The notes under the pieces: generated by a model
What the model was told of the DNA's origin: nothing
Database searches by the model: none
The model's input: the letters and a program-made list of their open reading frames with translations, nothing else
Made by a program: the position numbers and the translations under genes
In this document: in pieces, positions 25,678-37,856 of the stretch
Position numbering within the stretch: the first letter of the stretch is position 1
How the letters are laid out: each line of letters begins with the position of its first letter
Assembly: GCF_037975245.1 (NCBI RefSeq)
Contig: NC_092576.1
Coordinates: 42,909,611-42,973,610 of the forward strand
DNA from: Apostichopus japonicus
Lineage: Eukaryota > Echinodermata > Holothuroidea > Aspidochirotida > Stichopodidae
Direction: 5' to 3'
DNA: 64,000 nucleotides

Positions 25678-26419
25678 TCAATTATGTATTTCATACATGT
25701 AGCTTCGCAAAGGCTGTTTTCCCAGTGGTACATATGTCCAGTTCAGTGTGGTAGCAACTGCATTTGCCAATACATCACTCAGGATTCTTTTAACGCACTC
25801 CTTCAACGTGTTGCCACCAAGAATTGATAGTCTTTTCATCTTGAAACAACAAAAAGAAAGAAAAGTTAATCAGAAACCATTACAATAATTATTATACAAA
25901 CAGAAATATTCAAGTAATTCTATTTCATCCCACACTTTGGCATCTTTTGCTAATTTCTTATCAATATTTTAAGAGGAACTAGCAATGCAGTGCTGCAATA
26001 TGTTCCTTTCTGGGTCCAGTCAAAAACAAGATTGATTTAACAGCCCACTTTTGTAGAATGCACCGCAAGTTAAAATCATTTCTGGCCAAACTCTTGTTAC
26101 CTAAATGCTTTCATATCATTAGAGTTTTAATTGTCTCCCAGGAAAAGGAAATTAGCCCCTCAGGAAATATTTTTATTTTGTACAGACCACTGACACAATA
26201 AAACCTGACTTGGCTTCAAATTTATAATGATAAACTAACATTACACTCTGGAAAACTGTTTTCTGATTACTTTCCTTACACTTTTAAACTGACTCACCAA
26301 ATATCTTTCCAAAGCCTTGTTTGTTTCAATAGAGTCATCCAGGTTATTAAATTCCTCCAAAGATCCCACAGGAATAGTAATGCGCTGGCTTCTAACAATT
26401 AGTTCCTGAAAATCCTGAT
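25678..26419 (-). CDS. DUF4806-like gene fragment, two exons
   Basis: On the minus strand, exon 26419-26298 follows a TTTTTCCAG acceptor and ends at TTG/GTGAGT. It encodes a block containing ITIPVGSLEEFNNLDDSI and KALERYL. Exon 25839-25678 follows a TTTCAAG acceptor in the same phase and encodes ILGGNTLKECVKRILSD, then TTLNWTYVPLGKQPL and a stop. The order (P.gsLEEf, YL, GG, V.RIL, NW) is that of DUF4806, a small domain of unknown function found in many invertebrate proteins, often with BEN domains. Upstream exons and a start were not found, and a further 3' exon near 25541-25650 is possible. It lies inside the satellite insertion, so it is probably a passenger or a retained gene piece. Confidence 0.55.
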
Positions 26420-26499
26420 CTGGAAAAATTGAAAAATTGTGATTAAATCTGCTGACCCCATCTCCCTCAAAAAACAACAACAACAACAGCATACTTTGG

Positions 26500-28089
26500 T
26501 GTTTCCATACTGCAAATTAAAGTTAACAGTAAATAAGTTCACAACAACATATTGTGCAGGAGAGGAATGGCTATATGTCGCTCTTTTATATACTTAGAAT
26601 CTTTTCACTATTAACTTCAACTGTGTCATCATGCAGCTCAAAGTTGTTATCATTATTGCATGTTTCTTGTAAAATAGCGATTTTGTATTCACCTCATTTT
26701 GTATTTTCCTTGTTTAGTTCGCCCAGGGATTTCACATAAGTCTTTTTTTTTCTGTAAATCTACTGCAAAAAAAGAACCAAAAACAACAACCTAGAGCTCT
26801 TCATTCTGTATTCATTACTTACAATGGGCATCACCCCTTCAATTAAAATGTTTTTTTTTTGGAGAACTTCCTACGTTGTCCTTATATAAGGTCAAATTTA
26901 CATCATCAAATACAGACATATCATTTTATTTGTTACTTTGTCTGCAGAGATTTTTAAACATAATAGCGACTGGTAATTACCCTCCTGCTTGCCCAAAGTT
27001 GTATCTACTTTCATTGCCATTTAATTCACCTGGGAATACAATAGAGGGGCAAATTGAACCTAAGCTACCTTCACCAACTGTGCTTTCATGATTTATTGCC
27101 AAGGAATTTAAACAGTTCTCCCCGCAACACTGTAAATTGTTAACCCTTTAAAGTAACTTTCCATAGAGTTAAATAGTGGCATGCAGTACAGACATAGCAT
27201 AGAGGCAGTTCTGCTATTGGGCAACTAAACTTTACTTTAACTGAGGATCACTTCAATCTAGGCAGTTATTTTCTTGGAAATCATGCGCAGAATGATTCAC
27301 CAGAAACTGAGCACATGGAATAGACCCAATGCAAATATTTCAAATTGACAGTAGCCAAGACAAAAAGCAACAAAAAGAGATAAGGCAGCCACAATTTTTT
27401 TAGAAGCCTAGAGGCTATAGATATGAAATATTTTTCATTATCATGTTGGTTGGTACCATTATACTCCACAGGAGTACTCATAAACTATAATGACGATGAT
27501 CTATTGTTCTCCAAAATGCTTAATTTGTTACATAAACTTTGAAGCCTAAGCACTAAACATGAAATCCAAAAAGATTTAACCACCACCCCATTCCTGATAT
27601 TTGAAAACAACCATAGGTCTACTTATATTATTATTATTAATAAGGTTTTAACACTGAGTCTTTACCTTCTTAAGTAGGCCCAGGGGCCTAGCTATAAACA
27701 AATAAAACAGTACATTATTTCTTAAAAGTTATGGATGACCATGATTTTTCAATACTGTAACATACCAAATTATTCAAAACTAGGCCTAGCCTAGTAGTAC
27801 TAGTGTACTACTACTACTTAGTAACTAGTATTGTAATATATATTTCAGAATATGATATTTAAAATTAGGGGGAAGCCATCCATAGTCATCTAGTAATATT
27901 TACAGTGTTAACCTTCTGCAGATAACATTTTTCTTCTAATACAGTGAGCAAACAAATTTTCGGCATAACATTGCATAACCTAGCTATTATACAAACAACG
28001 GTCATTAGTTTACCTTTATGTGTGATCGTTATTGCTCAGCCTAACACAATTAACACCTACAAATGTAGGCTAGGTGTAAGTTATACACC
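26500..28089. other. AT-rich DNA upstream of the DUF4806-like exons
   Basis: This is where upstream exons of the minus-strand DUF4806-like gene would lie, but none could be supported. Short frames here have no recognisable domain. The segment ends where the satellite resumes (about 28090). Confidence 0.4.
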
Positions 28090-28785
28090 GCGAAGTTAAT
28101 TTTCATGCATTTAATGCAATAACTCCCAGTGCCAAGGTGTGACAAGGTTGATTTTTTTGGACAAGTTGCAAATGGTATAGGGGAATATTTTCAAACTTAA
28201 TGGTCACGTGATCCAATGTCACCAAAGGTCAGCTAATGTTAAAAAAGCAGTATTTTGGGGGGAGAAAATGGGCAAAGAAAAAATGTTTGAATTTTTACAG
28301 TCATGCTCTTTTTAGGTCTCACCGATCAAAAATGTCAATTGGTTGACCTCCGGGTGACCTTTGTGTGTGAAGTTATGTATACAAGTTCAAATTTTTAGAC
28401 ATTTAATGCAATTAAATCTCAATGCCAAGGTGTGACATGGGTGATATTTTGGGACAAGTTGTGAATGGGGTGGTGGAACATTTTGAAACTTAAAGGTCAT
28501 GTCATCTGAGGTCACCAATGTTATCATATCTGTTGACACGCTTGTAGGTCTCATATATTTCTTACATTTTCGATGCCATATTTAGATCTAAAAAGTGCCT
28601 TTTGATAAAAAATCCGATCACATTTTGTGATCACAAAAGTGTTGGCTATAGTCTTGGTTACTTTATGGGAACATGTAGGACCACAATTACTAGGACTATT
28701 TGAGCCCAATCTTGCTTGATAATATTATGTGTATTGTCATATACCCCAAGCAAGGAACCACAGTGCCCTTGGGCTCTTGTTCGTA
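28090..28785. repeat. AGGTCA-rich satellite, end of the first block
   Basis: Continues the monomer sequence left at 23756 (AATGCAATAACTCCCA is present on both sides). The block ends near AAGCAAGGAACCACAG, an inverted match to its opening word GGTTCCTTGCTT. Sequence homologous to unit 1 (from about 6710) restarts immediately after. Confidence 0.7.
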
Positions 28786-29386
28786 GAAAGAATCTCAGCC
28801 GGCTACTACAGGGGATATCCCTTGTCACATCTGCCTTGGGAAACAATTGCCAGGGAGCAGTTCGCCAAACTTAAAAAAAAGTTTATCTAATAACGGTAAT
28901 AAGAAAGGTCATGTCATATGTCAGTATGCATGTAAGTGTGCAATAAATTTCGTTCACACTGCACAGCAAGCGTCTAACGGGATCTGTGTGTCGTCACCCA
29001 GCTAAAAAAAAATCGTAGCGGTAACAGTGACAGGAATGGTGTAGACTAGTCAGCTTTCAAGCTGTGCCGAAGTGAACGTATATATCGTCATTTTGACAGA
29101 TTTTGTGTAATCGCGTGTAGCGACCCAACGAGTTCAACAGTTCCCTGACGAAATAAAATATCACAGAAATTACTACAAAGAAGAGGCTGCACTCGATACT
29201 CATAGCTGGTACAGACTACAGTAACTACTGTTCATGTCCTGTGAAACATGTTACAGTGTTAAGAACACAAAGTAGTGATTACTGATGCACGGTAGATGGA
29301 CAATGAACAACAGTTGCTGTACGAAACATTTAGAGCGAGTTCATTCATACGCGAATATAAAATTAGGTTGCACCAAGTCTTTTTGG
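28786..29386. repeat. Unit 2 flank homologous to 6710-7300
   Basis: Close copy of the noncoding 3' flank of unit 1, interrupted on both sides by satellite blocks. No gene. Confidence 0.7.
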
Positions 29387-31190
29387 TTCCTTGCTTTGTG
29401 ATCGAAGGTCAACAAAGGTCAATAAATGATAAAAAAAAAACTAGTATTTTTGCGATAACTTGAGAAGGAAATGTCCGTTAGGGTTGGGAGTTGCTTCAAT
29501 GTAATCCAATTGTCGACCCGCATCTGGTTGACCCTTGACCTCAATTTGACCTCTGGTGACCTTTACGTGTTTTGGGGGATTTTTACAGTTTTGATGCCTT
29601 TTTCAAATGTCAAAGGTACCTTCTGATCATAACTGTCAATAGGTTGACCCTGTGTGACCTTTTTGTGCAAAGTTATATGGGGTCAAAGTTTTTCGGTCGG
29701 AGTAAGGATGGCTGTACAGACTTGTCGTTTTGTTTTTTTGGAATCAGGAGATAAAACTACATCTGAAACCAAGGTCAAAGGGTCAAAGGTCACATTAGAA
29801 AAAATGTGCTTATTTTGGGAGGAAACGAGCAAAAAAGAAAATGTTTGGTTTTGATGCTAGATTTGGATATCAAAGGTACCTTCCGGTCGAAAATGTCAAT
29901 GGGTTGACACCCATGTGACCTTCGTGTGCGAAGTTATACGAGGTCAAAGTTAATTTTGAGACATTTAATGCAATAACTCTCAGTTCCAAGATGTGACACA
30001 AGTGATATTTTTGGATAAGTTGTAAATGATATAGGGGAATATTTTCAAACTTAACGGTCATGTGATCCAAGGTCACCAAAGGTCAATTAATGTTAAAAAA
30101 AACTAGTATTTTGGGGGGAGAAAATGGGAAAAGAAAAAATGTTTGAATTTGTATATGTTGATGCTATATCCACGTCTCATGAATCAAAAATGTCAATATG
30201 TTGACCCCAGGTGACCTTTGTGTGTTAATTTACATGAGGTCAAAGTTAATCTTCAGATATTTAGTACAATAACTCCCAGTTCCAAAGTGTGACAGGGTTG
30301 ATATTATTGGACAAGTTGCAAATGGTGTAGGAGAATATTTTCACACTTAACGGTCATGTGATCCAACGTCACCAAAGGTCAATTAATGATATAAAACAAG
30401 TATTTTTGCTATAACTGGAGAACGAATTGTCAGTTAGGGTTGGGAGTTGCTTCAATGTAATCCAATTGTCGACCTGCATCTGGGTGACCCTTGACCTCAA
30501 TTTGACCTCTGATGACCTTTACGTGTTTTGGTGATATTTACAGTTTCAATGATATTTTCAGATGTCAAAGGTACCTTCTGATCATAAATGTCAATAGGTT
30601 GACACCCATGTGACCTTCGTGTGCGAAGTTATACGAGGTCAAAGTTAATTTTCGGACATTTTAATGCAATAACTCCCAGTTCCAAGGTGTGACACGGTTG
30701 CAAATGGTATAGGGGAATATTTTCAAACTTAACGGTCATGTGATCCGAGGTCACCGAAGGTCAATTAATGTTAAAAAACTAGTATTTTGGGGGGAGAAAA
30801 TGGGCAGAGAAAAATGTTTGAATTTTTATAGTTTTTGATGCTATATTCACGTCCCACCGATCAAAAATATCAATTGGTTGACCTCCGGGTGACCTTTGTG
30901 TGTGAAGTTATGTATACAAGTTCAAAGTTAATTTTTAGACATTTGATGCAATTAAAACCCAATGCCAAGGTGTGACACGATTGATATTTTGGGACAAGTT
31001 GTGAATGGGGTGGTGGAACCGTTTCAAACTTAACAGTCATGTCATCTTAGGTCACCAATGTTATCATATCTGTTGACCCGCTTGTAGGTGATCTTATATT
31101 TCTTACATTTTCTACGCCATATTGAGATCTAAAAAGTGCCTTTTGATAAAAAATCTGATCACAATTTGTGATCACAAAAGTGTTGTCGAC
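29387..31190. repeat. AGGTCA-rich satellite, second block
   Basis: Begins GGTTCCTTGCTTTGTGATC and consists of the same monomers as the first block, with a higher-order spacing of about 958 bp (the word TTAGGGTTGGGAGTTGC recurs near 29477 and 30434). DR4-spaced AGGTCA pairs are at 29406-29421 and 30070-30085. It breaks the homology of unit 2 to unit 1 near 7310. Confidence 0.75.
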
Positions 31191-31335
31191 ATAACTGTAT
31201 ATGACCTTTCTTCGCTCTCGGCATGACTAACTGACGTAATTGAAGAGATGTGTGAACTGGAATCAATCGGTACCGTAACTCATTTACTTTAATTCTTAGA
31301 CATTCCCATCTTCATAGACTCATTGTCCAGTCGTA

Positions 31336-31815
31336 CATGGCGGGCCATCAGTCTCAAATCGTGGGGAATCGACATATACCGATTTAAATCGACATATACC
31401 AATTCCTTCGACTTATACCAGTTTGCAGCAGCTTTAATTGACTTCTACCGATTTAAATCGACATATACCAGTTTAAATCGACACATACCAATTTTAGTTG
31501 ATATATACCAGTTAAAATCGATGATATGTCAAATTAAATCGGTATATGTCATTTTACATCGACATATACCAATTTAATTCGACATACCAGTTTAAATCGA
31601 CATATACCGATTTAAATTCACATATACCAATTTATATTGATGATATGTAAAGTAAATCGGTATATGTCAATATAAATTGAAATCTACCAGTTTAAATCGA
31701 TGATATGTCGAATTAAATAGGTAGAAGTCAACTTCCTTGGACTTATACCAGTTTCTAGCAGCTTAAATTGACATATATCGGCATACCATCGATTTCGCTC
31801 ATCGACATATTCCAA
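31336..31815. mobile_element. Truncated TATGG-type DNA transposon end (copy 2)
   Basis: Duplicate of 7471-7870, with terminal CATGGCGGGCCATCAG and the same interspersed GACATATACC / TTTAAATCGA subterminal repeats. Present in both units, so the insertion is older than the segmental duplication. Confidence 0.5.
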
Positions 31816-34624
31816 ATCCCGATTTCGGTGAGTTTGGTAAGTTTGTATTGTACTATATCGTTTTAAGCTGCAACTTCTAAAACCGTAGTACACGACTGAC
31901 ACAATGCATGGTGCAATTACTGCAGATAATCGAAGTTGGTGAAAGAAAAGGTTAATATTTTTTTGCAATTATAAACACATTATCCATTAAAGACTAAATC
32001 AGCAATCATAAAGCCAGTGTGTCTCTGAACAGCACATGAAACAAGACTGCTGATAAAATAAAGATCATTTGAGAAGCAATAGAATATAAACTCAAAGTAA
32101 ACAGCATGTGACTTCTTTGAGCTACAATCCAATTATAAGAACAGTCCTCAGTCAACTAATTATACAATCCCTCGATACATACACTGGAATGAGTCTCACT
32201 AACGTTACACGGAAGCCGTAGTAAATCCGTAAAGTTGAACTAAAAAGATGGCGCTCTCCGAGAATGTTAGTTCACTCACGTTGATAAACGTTACAAGTTA
32301 AACTACCCTTCAAAGTTATCTGTAAACCATTAAACCGCCGTAAGTCACGGTATTCATCCAAAACTTAAGGAAACCCCATCAATTATTATGAAGATCAATT
32401 ACCAGCATATATGGTAAAACTATACTTCGAAGTTCCAGCTTGTAGATTGCAGCAATTTGAAGACATACAGCTTACCCATAAGCATCAACCTACACATATC
32501 TTGACATTAGGCATTTCGTTTCCAGACATTCTGAAAAAGTTAAATATAGTAAGTTATATATTTAGTATCGGCCGTCTTTAAACAATGTGTATAATAATGG
32601 ATACATACACAAAGAATATGTGTCTTAAACAAATTTTTAACAAGACAAACATTGTTTCCGAGAGACAGAATTGTGCCTGCTTGAGTTGCACTGCTCCAGG
32701 GACGTGATAACAGTATCTTCACAGTATTGTATTGTTTATCGAACGGTCAAGCATTGTCGCTATTAATGAAGTCCCCGTAAACACCTCTCTTGACCTGTAA
32801 CTGACTTGTATTAGTTGACACTGAAGCTCTAAAGGATACCTATTAAGACTATTAACACTTGTCTGGCTTATAACATAATAGTTTAAAGTTTGCGACATTA
32901 GTGTTTAGGTAAATTGTGTTTAATGGTTGGAGCTGGGGCTATTAAAGTAGGATATAACTAAAGCGATCGTGACAACAAATTTGATAAGTGTCACTAGTTC
33001 AAGAGTTTAATATCAGCGGACGCATTTTTGTACACTTTAACATCCCACTGACATTTGGAGCTACCCCATATTGCAAGACATTTGGATTTGTGTGTGGATT
33101 TCTAGATTAAATGGACTAAATCAGGAAGAGAGTGACAAGATCTGCTCTCAGACTGATGAAACTTGTAAGATTTGAATAATTTTGGGGGGAAATGCATCCT
33201 TTTTAAGGTTATGAAGTGATAATTTGTATTACATGAAACTTGGCGTATGCACATATCCGTGTCACCATGTTGCAATGAAGACATCTAAGAATGACAAAAT
33301 GGAGTTTATTTGAAGATGTTATAAAGAAGTATTGAGAACATATAACTGGACAGCACAATAATATAAACAAAATGTCTGCAATTGTATGAAATATACTATA
33401 AATCTACCCTAACATATCTTTAAAAAAAGTCACATTATAATTACCCGACACACATTTGTCAATATATGTATTCAAAGGAGAAGCTGGACTGGTGAATCCT
33501 AAGCCCTAATTTCTAACAGTGTTGTAGGTACAGCATAGGAAACAAAACAGTGTCGAACAACTTACAAAATGAGGAAGAGATAAACAAGATTATATGAGCT
33601 ATTTGCCAGTATCCTAAGCGAGGATCATGTACTTAATGTAGGTAATTAGAAAATTTGAATAATTGAGTATCTTCTCATGATTTGTTTTATTTTTTTTTAC
33701 CATTTGCAATAATGCAGTTTATTAAAACCTCCTGTATGTCGACTGATAATCTGTTGAAAGCGTTAATGTTAACGAGGCCAGTAAAGGTGAACCAAGAGAC
33801 ATACAAAGAAATATAGAGGGATATATCGGAAATTCCTCAGTCTGTAGTAATTCGGTATGATTGCTGTTTATTAGCGATGTTATAAAAAGGATATTTTAGA
33901 CACTGATTTACAATTGATATTGTTATTGTTATTTGACAGCTTGGAGAAAGGAGAAGGTAGGAGCCCCTTTAATAATTGGTCTTTGTTTTGTCCAATGGAA
34001 AACAATTAAGAGAAGCCATTGCGGAGAACTTAACCTTCAAATGCGAGTTGTTATAACATAACAATATTTCTATACTGGTTTCTATGCTAAGGCATTCTGA
34101 AATTCATGCTGAGTAAATGACGTATGTTGCAAATTCTTAATTTAAATTAAGGATCTGAAACTTTCGAGAGAGCTATATTTACTAGAATATGTGAATTTAA
34201 CTAAAGTTTGTGTCAGAAATATGTGAAATTGTTGAAATTATTAATTTCAGAAGTCCAACATATGAGCCTGTGATCTCTGTAACTGATGTAATTTGGCAGA
34301 TAAATGGTCCTTTCTGTAACATTCTGATGAAACTGAAATAAACATAGGTACATCAGTGTCAAGATTGGTGGATTTTGTGGATGGTGGATTGAAGAAATGT
34401 CAGATCAGGCTTAATTTCAATTTTGTAATTAAAATATGAAACCACACATGTCGATATGGGGCAATGCGTGAATTAAACATATTGATATACGGTATTGGTA
34501 TGTGAAGCATTCCGAATTAGAGCGACCAAACCCAAGATTTAACTTGGTACTCATATAGCCAACCCATCAAAACAAACAAAACACACACACCCACACCCAC
34601 ACACACATCAGCTCCTTCACTACC
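31816..34624. other. Intergenic DNA, no supported gene
   Basis: To about 33390 it matches 7870-9450 of unit 1. Beyond that it is unique AT-rich sequence in this window, with an ACAC/CCACAC simple repeat near 34580-34605. No coding exon, RNA gene or transposon end was recognised. Confidence 0.5.
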
Positions 34625-34630
34625 AACGTT

Positions 34631-35084
34631 TATGGCAAGCCATTTGGGACAAACACTGCATAATATATCAGCGTATTAATCGTTATTTATACGCGTATTT
34701 ATTGGAATATATACGCGTATATAGTATTAGCCAATCATATGGGCCAAATATATCCAATATATCCGCGTATTAATTCGAATATAATACACGTATTAATTCG
34801 AATATATACACGTATTAATTCGAATATATACACGTATTAAATAGAATACATATGGGGATTAAATCCAATATATGCACGGATTAATTAGAATATACACGAA
34901 AACACATTTTCGGTCTTGCTGAGTACATATACCAACGATAAATGTTTTGGCGGGCTCGCGAGATCGCTTCATAATGCGAAACTTTACACATGTACAACAC
35001 ATATATATTGGAATTAATACGCGTATATATTCGAATTAATACGCGGATATATTATGCGGTGTTTGTCCCACATGGCTTGCCATA
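34631..35084. mobile_element. 454-bp MITE, TATGGCAAGCCAT termini, TSD AACGTT
   Basis: Left end TATGGCAAGCCATTTGGGAC and right end (inverse complement) TATGGCAAGCCATGTGGGAC pair over about 55 bp. AACGTT flanks both sides exactly (34625-34630 and 35085-35090). The interior has short repeats of ATTAATTCGAATATATACACG and an AGCCAATCA word, and no coding capacity. The 6-bp TSD, TAT..ATA ends and the same subterminal layout tie it to the 21.9-kb element further right, so it is probably a non-autonomous IS3EU-like element. Confidence 0.85.
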
Positions 35085-35090
35085 AACGTT

Positions 35091-35914
35091 TAATCACTGC
35101 CCCTCTCAGCTGGCACAGCTGGTCCTCAATATTTGTATATGTCAAAGCAGGACCGTTCTGCACCCGATTGTTCCATAAATGTGTACTATCAATACATGCA
35201 TGCACCAATTGCAATGACAGTTCATCTCTACCAATACACATAGCTGTTTGTGTGACAAGCAGTACCAATTCGGTTTTAAGCTATGTTGGAATATTCCGAC
35301 TATAAAATACACCATTATCTATGGAACGCAAAAAGAGCAAAATCAAACAACATCAACGTTTATTACATTGATGACCTTATGAATTCATATGAGAACGACG
35401 TGATTTGATGTAATGGTGTTATACTTATATGCAATAACAACATGAATGTATACATCAGCTACGTAAAATAGTATAACAACGACGCAAAAATATACATTAA
35501 CATCATATTTCAGTATGAGAACGTCATTTTTGTCTGTAATGTCATCGTTATTTATTTATATTACTCATATAATAACAACATAAACACACGTGAAGCCTGC
35601 GTAAACTGCACTGATAACAAGCTGAGAACAGAAAATGAGGGCGCTATTTCACTTAACGTAATAAAGTTATATATACATAGGCGTAGTAGATCACTACGAT
35701 GACAGCTTTTCAAACAACAACTTTTAATACAACGGCATAAATTCATGTGACAACGTAATATCATGCAACAAAGTGATGGCGCGCTTCGGGGAAACTTCAC
35801 CCGAATCGAAACCATCCGAGCCACAAATACAATAATAACCCTGAGACGTCCATCTCTGAGTGGATGATCTCTGCAAGGACGATTTCTGAATCACGACGAT
35901 TTCTAAGTCGCGAC
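35091..35914. other. Spacer between two MITEs
   Basis: AT-rich, with loosely repeated words (ATAACAACATGAA and similar, about 35340-35580) and a GACGATTTCT-type repeat just before the second MITE. No gene supported. Confidence 0.45.
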
Positions 35915-36880
35915 TATGGCAAGCAATGTGGGACAAACACCGCATAATATATCCGCGTATTAATTTGGATATATACGCGTATTAATTCGATTATTCGATT
36001 AGCCAATCATAAGTGTAGTGCAATGTATTTTGTGAGTTTCCGTAGTGTTGTCTGTTACGTAATATTTGGTGTAACTTTGTTTGACCACACTTCAAAATGT
36101 TCAGATTCAGCCGCTTAATTATTTGTCAACGTTTGAACGAAGTCCTTGCGTGATTGGCTTGTTGAACCCCCGTGATTTTGTGATACGTAATTACTCCCTT
36201 TCAATGTCCATTTGGTATATATACATAAAAAAAAAGGACTACTGGCGTTGGTTGCGTCTACTACAGTCGTATACAGTATTTTACATGCCAGATATTCAGC
36301 CATCTGAAATTACATGCGAAATGGTTAGAAAGTAATGCTGTTCGTAAAATAATGCTGTTTGTAATAGGGACCAGTGGTTTTTTGATGTTCTCGGTGTTAA
36401 AGGGATAAACGAGTTTTACGTAGCCATGTGCGTCTGTGAGCAGAAAAAATTGCGGTGACTCCGACTTTTGTATACAAATCGTCCTTATTTTCGTCTTTTT
36501 TTTTCGTCTTATTTTCGTCCTTATTTACGACCGTTACAATGAGGCTTAAATATATACGTGTAGTAATTCGGATAGAAGCACGTATTAATTCTAATACATA
36601 TGAAGATTAATTCGAATATACGCACTTATTAATTCAAATATATAACACGTATTAAATCATGTTCTAGATCAAGTAAGTTTGGCCTAGGTGTACGCGTCAA
36701 TAGATATTAACGTTGTAATCTCTTTCTTTATTGCACTGGCGAGGCTACAATGTGATAACTCTCGAAACTCGTTTGTGAAAGCTATAAGACATGCCAATTA
36801 TTGTTGGATTTAATACGCCTATATATTCATATTAATACGATGATATATAATGTGCTGTTTGTCACATATGGCTTGCCATA
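35915..36880. mobile_element. 966-bp non-autonomous element, TATGGCAAGC termini, TSD CGCGAC
   Basis: Left end TATGGCAAGCAATGTGGGAC and right end (inverse complement) TATGGCAAGCCATATGTGAC. Both are flanked by CGCGAC (35909-35914 and 36881-36886), a perfect 6-bp duplication. Subterminal GTATTAATTCG / ATATATACGCG repeats and AGCCAATCA are shared with the 454-bp MITE. The central part is noncoding. Probably the same family with a different internal segment. Confidence 0.83.
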
Positions 36881-36968
36881 CGCGACGGTTTCTAAGTCAA
36901 GACCATTTCTGAATGGATAGTTCCCGAAAGGTTGGCTGTGTTTGCGCGGAGATCTCCGAGTAGACGGT

Positions 36969-37300
36969 TATGGTAGGCCATACGTGAAATAATTGCTGAT
37001 TTAATGTCCGTACGAATTAAAATTATGACCTGTATTAATTCTATTTAATACCGACATTAATTCTCAGCCAATCACCATGCAGCTTCATATGCCATTATTA
37101 GGCCTAAACAAATTAAAGAACGGTATTAATTCTAATATATATGCGGACATAAAACGAATTTATGTCCTTCATAAATACATTTCGTGCCCGCAATAAATAT
37201 ATTTTATGCCGGTATCAAAAACATAAAAATGAATTAACACGGGCATTAAATAGAATTAATACGGGCATTAAATAGAATTAATACGGGCAGTCGCGGCGGT
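36969..37300. mobile_element. One-ended TATGGTAGGCCA element remnant
   Basis: Starts TATGGTAGGCCATACGTG, followed by repeats alternating GGCATTAAATAGAATTAATACGG and ATTAATTCT words and a CAGCCAATCA word, the layout seen at the other TATGG elements. No opposite terminus or target duplication was found. Confidence 0.5.
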
Positions 37301-37856
37301 TAGCTTCCTTCGCCTATAATGTCCGGGACGTTTTGGGACATCGTTCCTATAGGCCTATATCTGAGGCCCTGGGGTCATTCCTTGACCGACTTGGTGCAAT
37401 TCAATGTGCCCATTGCGAAGTAAATTTATTCACATATTGTTAGTTGCCATGGGTTTGAACAAATGAGGGGTATTCTATCCTAAAACATAGGGCAAAATGG
37501 GGCTGAGGTTCCAGTTCTTTATTGCAGATTTCCTGAGTGACGAGTTTGTAATTTACTCTCGAAATCACGCAACTAGATGGCTGCTACCCAGCCTGGAAAG
37601 TGCCATCTCCAGCGATCCATCTCCAGGTATTGAAATCTGAAATTTTCTTGGTACGCTGCGCGCCAACTGATGGTGGCGCTCCGCTTACATAGTAATTAGT
37701 ACTTACGGCCGAAATACTTGAATCGATTACGTCCCCCCCCCCCCCCACACACATTTCAAATCGGATTGACCCCCTGCTTGAGTAGAAAACTTCTACAATT
37801 TCTTCAATTCTCTACGTTCGTTGGTTATTCTCTAATTGAACAAGACACGTAACATT
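37301..37856. other. Intergenic DNA with a hAT-family fragment
   Basis: Around 37640-37690 is a GC-rich segment (GCGCGCCAACTGATGGTGGCG) that recurs inverted at 37920-37970 and in the same orientation near 63475-63515. It belongs to a dispersed hAT-like repeat. Otherwise no feature seen. Confidence 0.45.

Larger units (their letters stand above)
10604..33390. repeat. Segmental duplication, unit 2, interrupted by insertions
   Basis: Homologous to unit 1 across its length after removing three insertions: 14648-19352, about 21100-28785 and about 29387-31190. It diverges from unit 1 near 33390. Internal deletions have removed the CCP exons. A short stretch near 20820-21100 is additionally duplicated in tandem (about 155 bp, recognisable by two copies of CCGATCGAAGAAACAGGGG). 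Confidence 0.8.

Noticed and set aside
34631-36880. The two TATGGCAAGC elements as ends of one larger transposon
   Set aside because: Each has its own complete pair of inverted ends and its own 6-bp duplication, so they are separate insertions.
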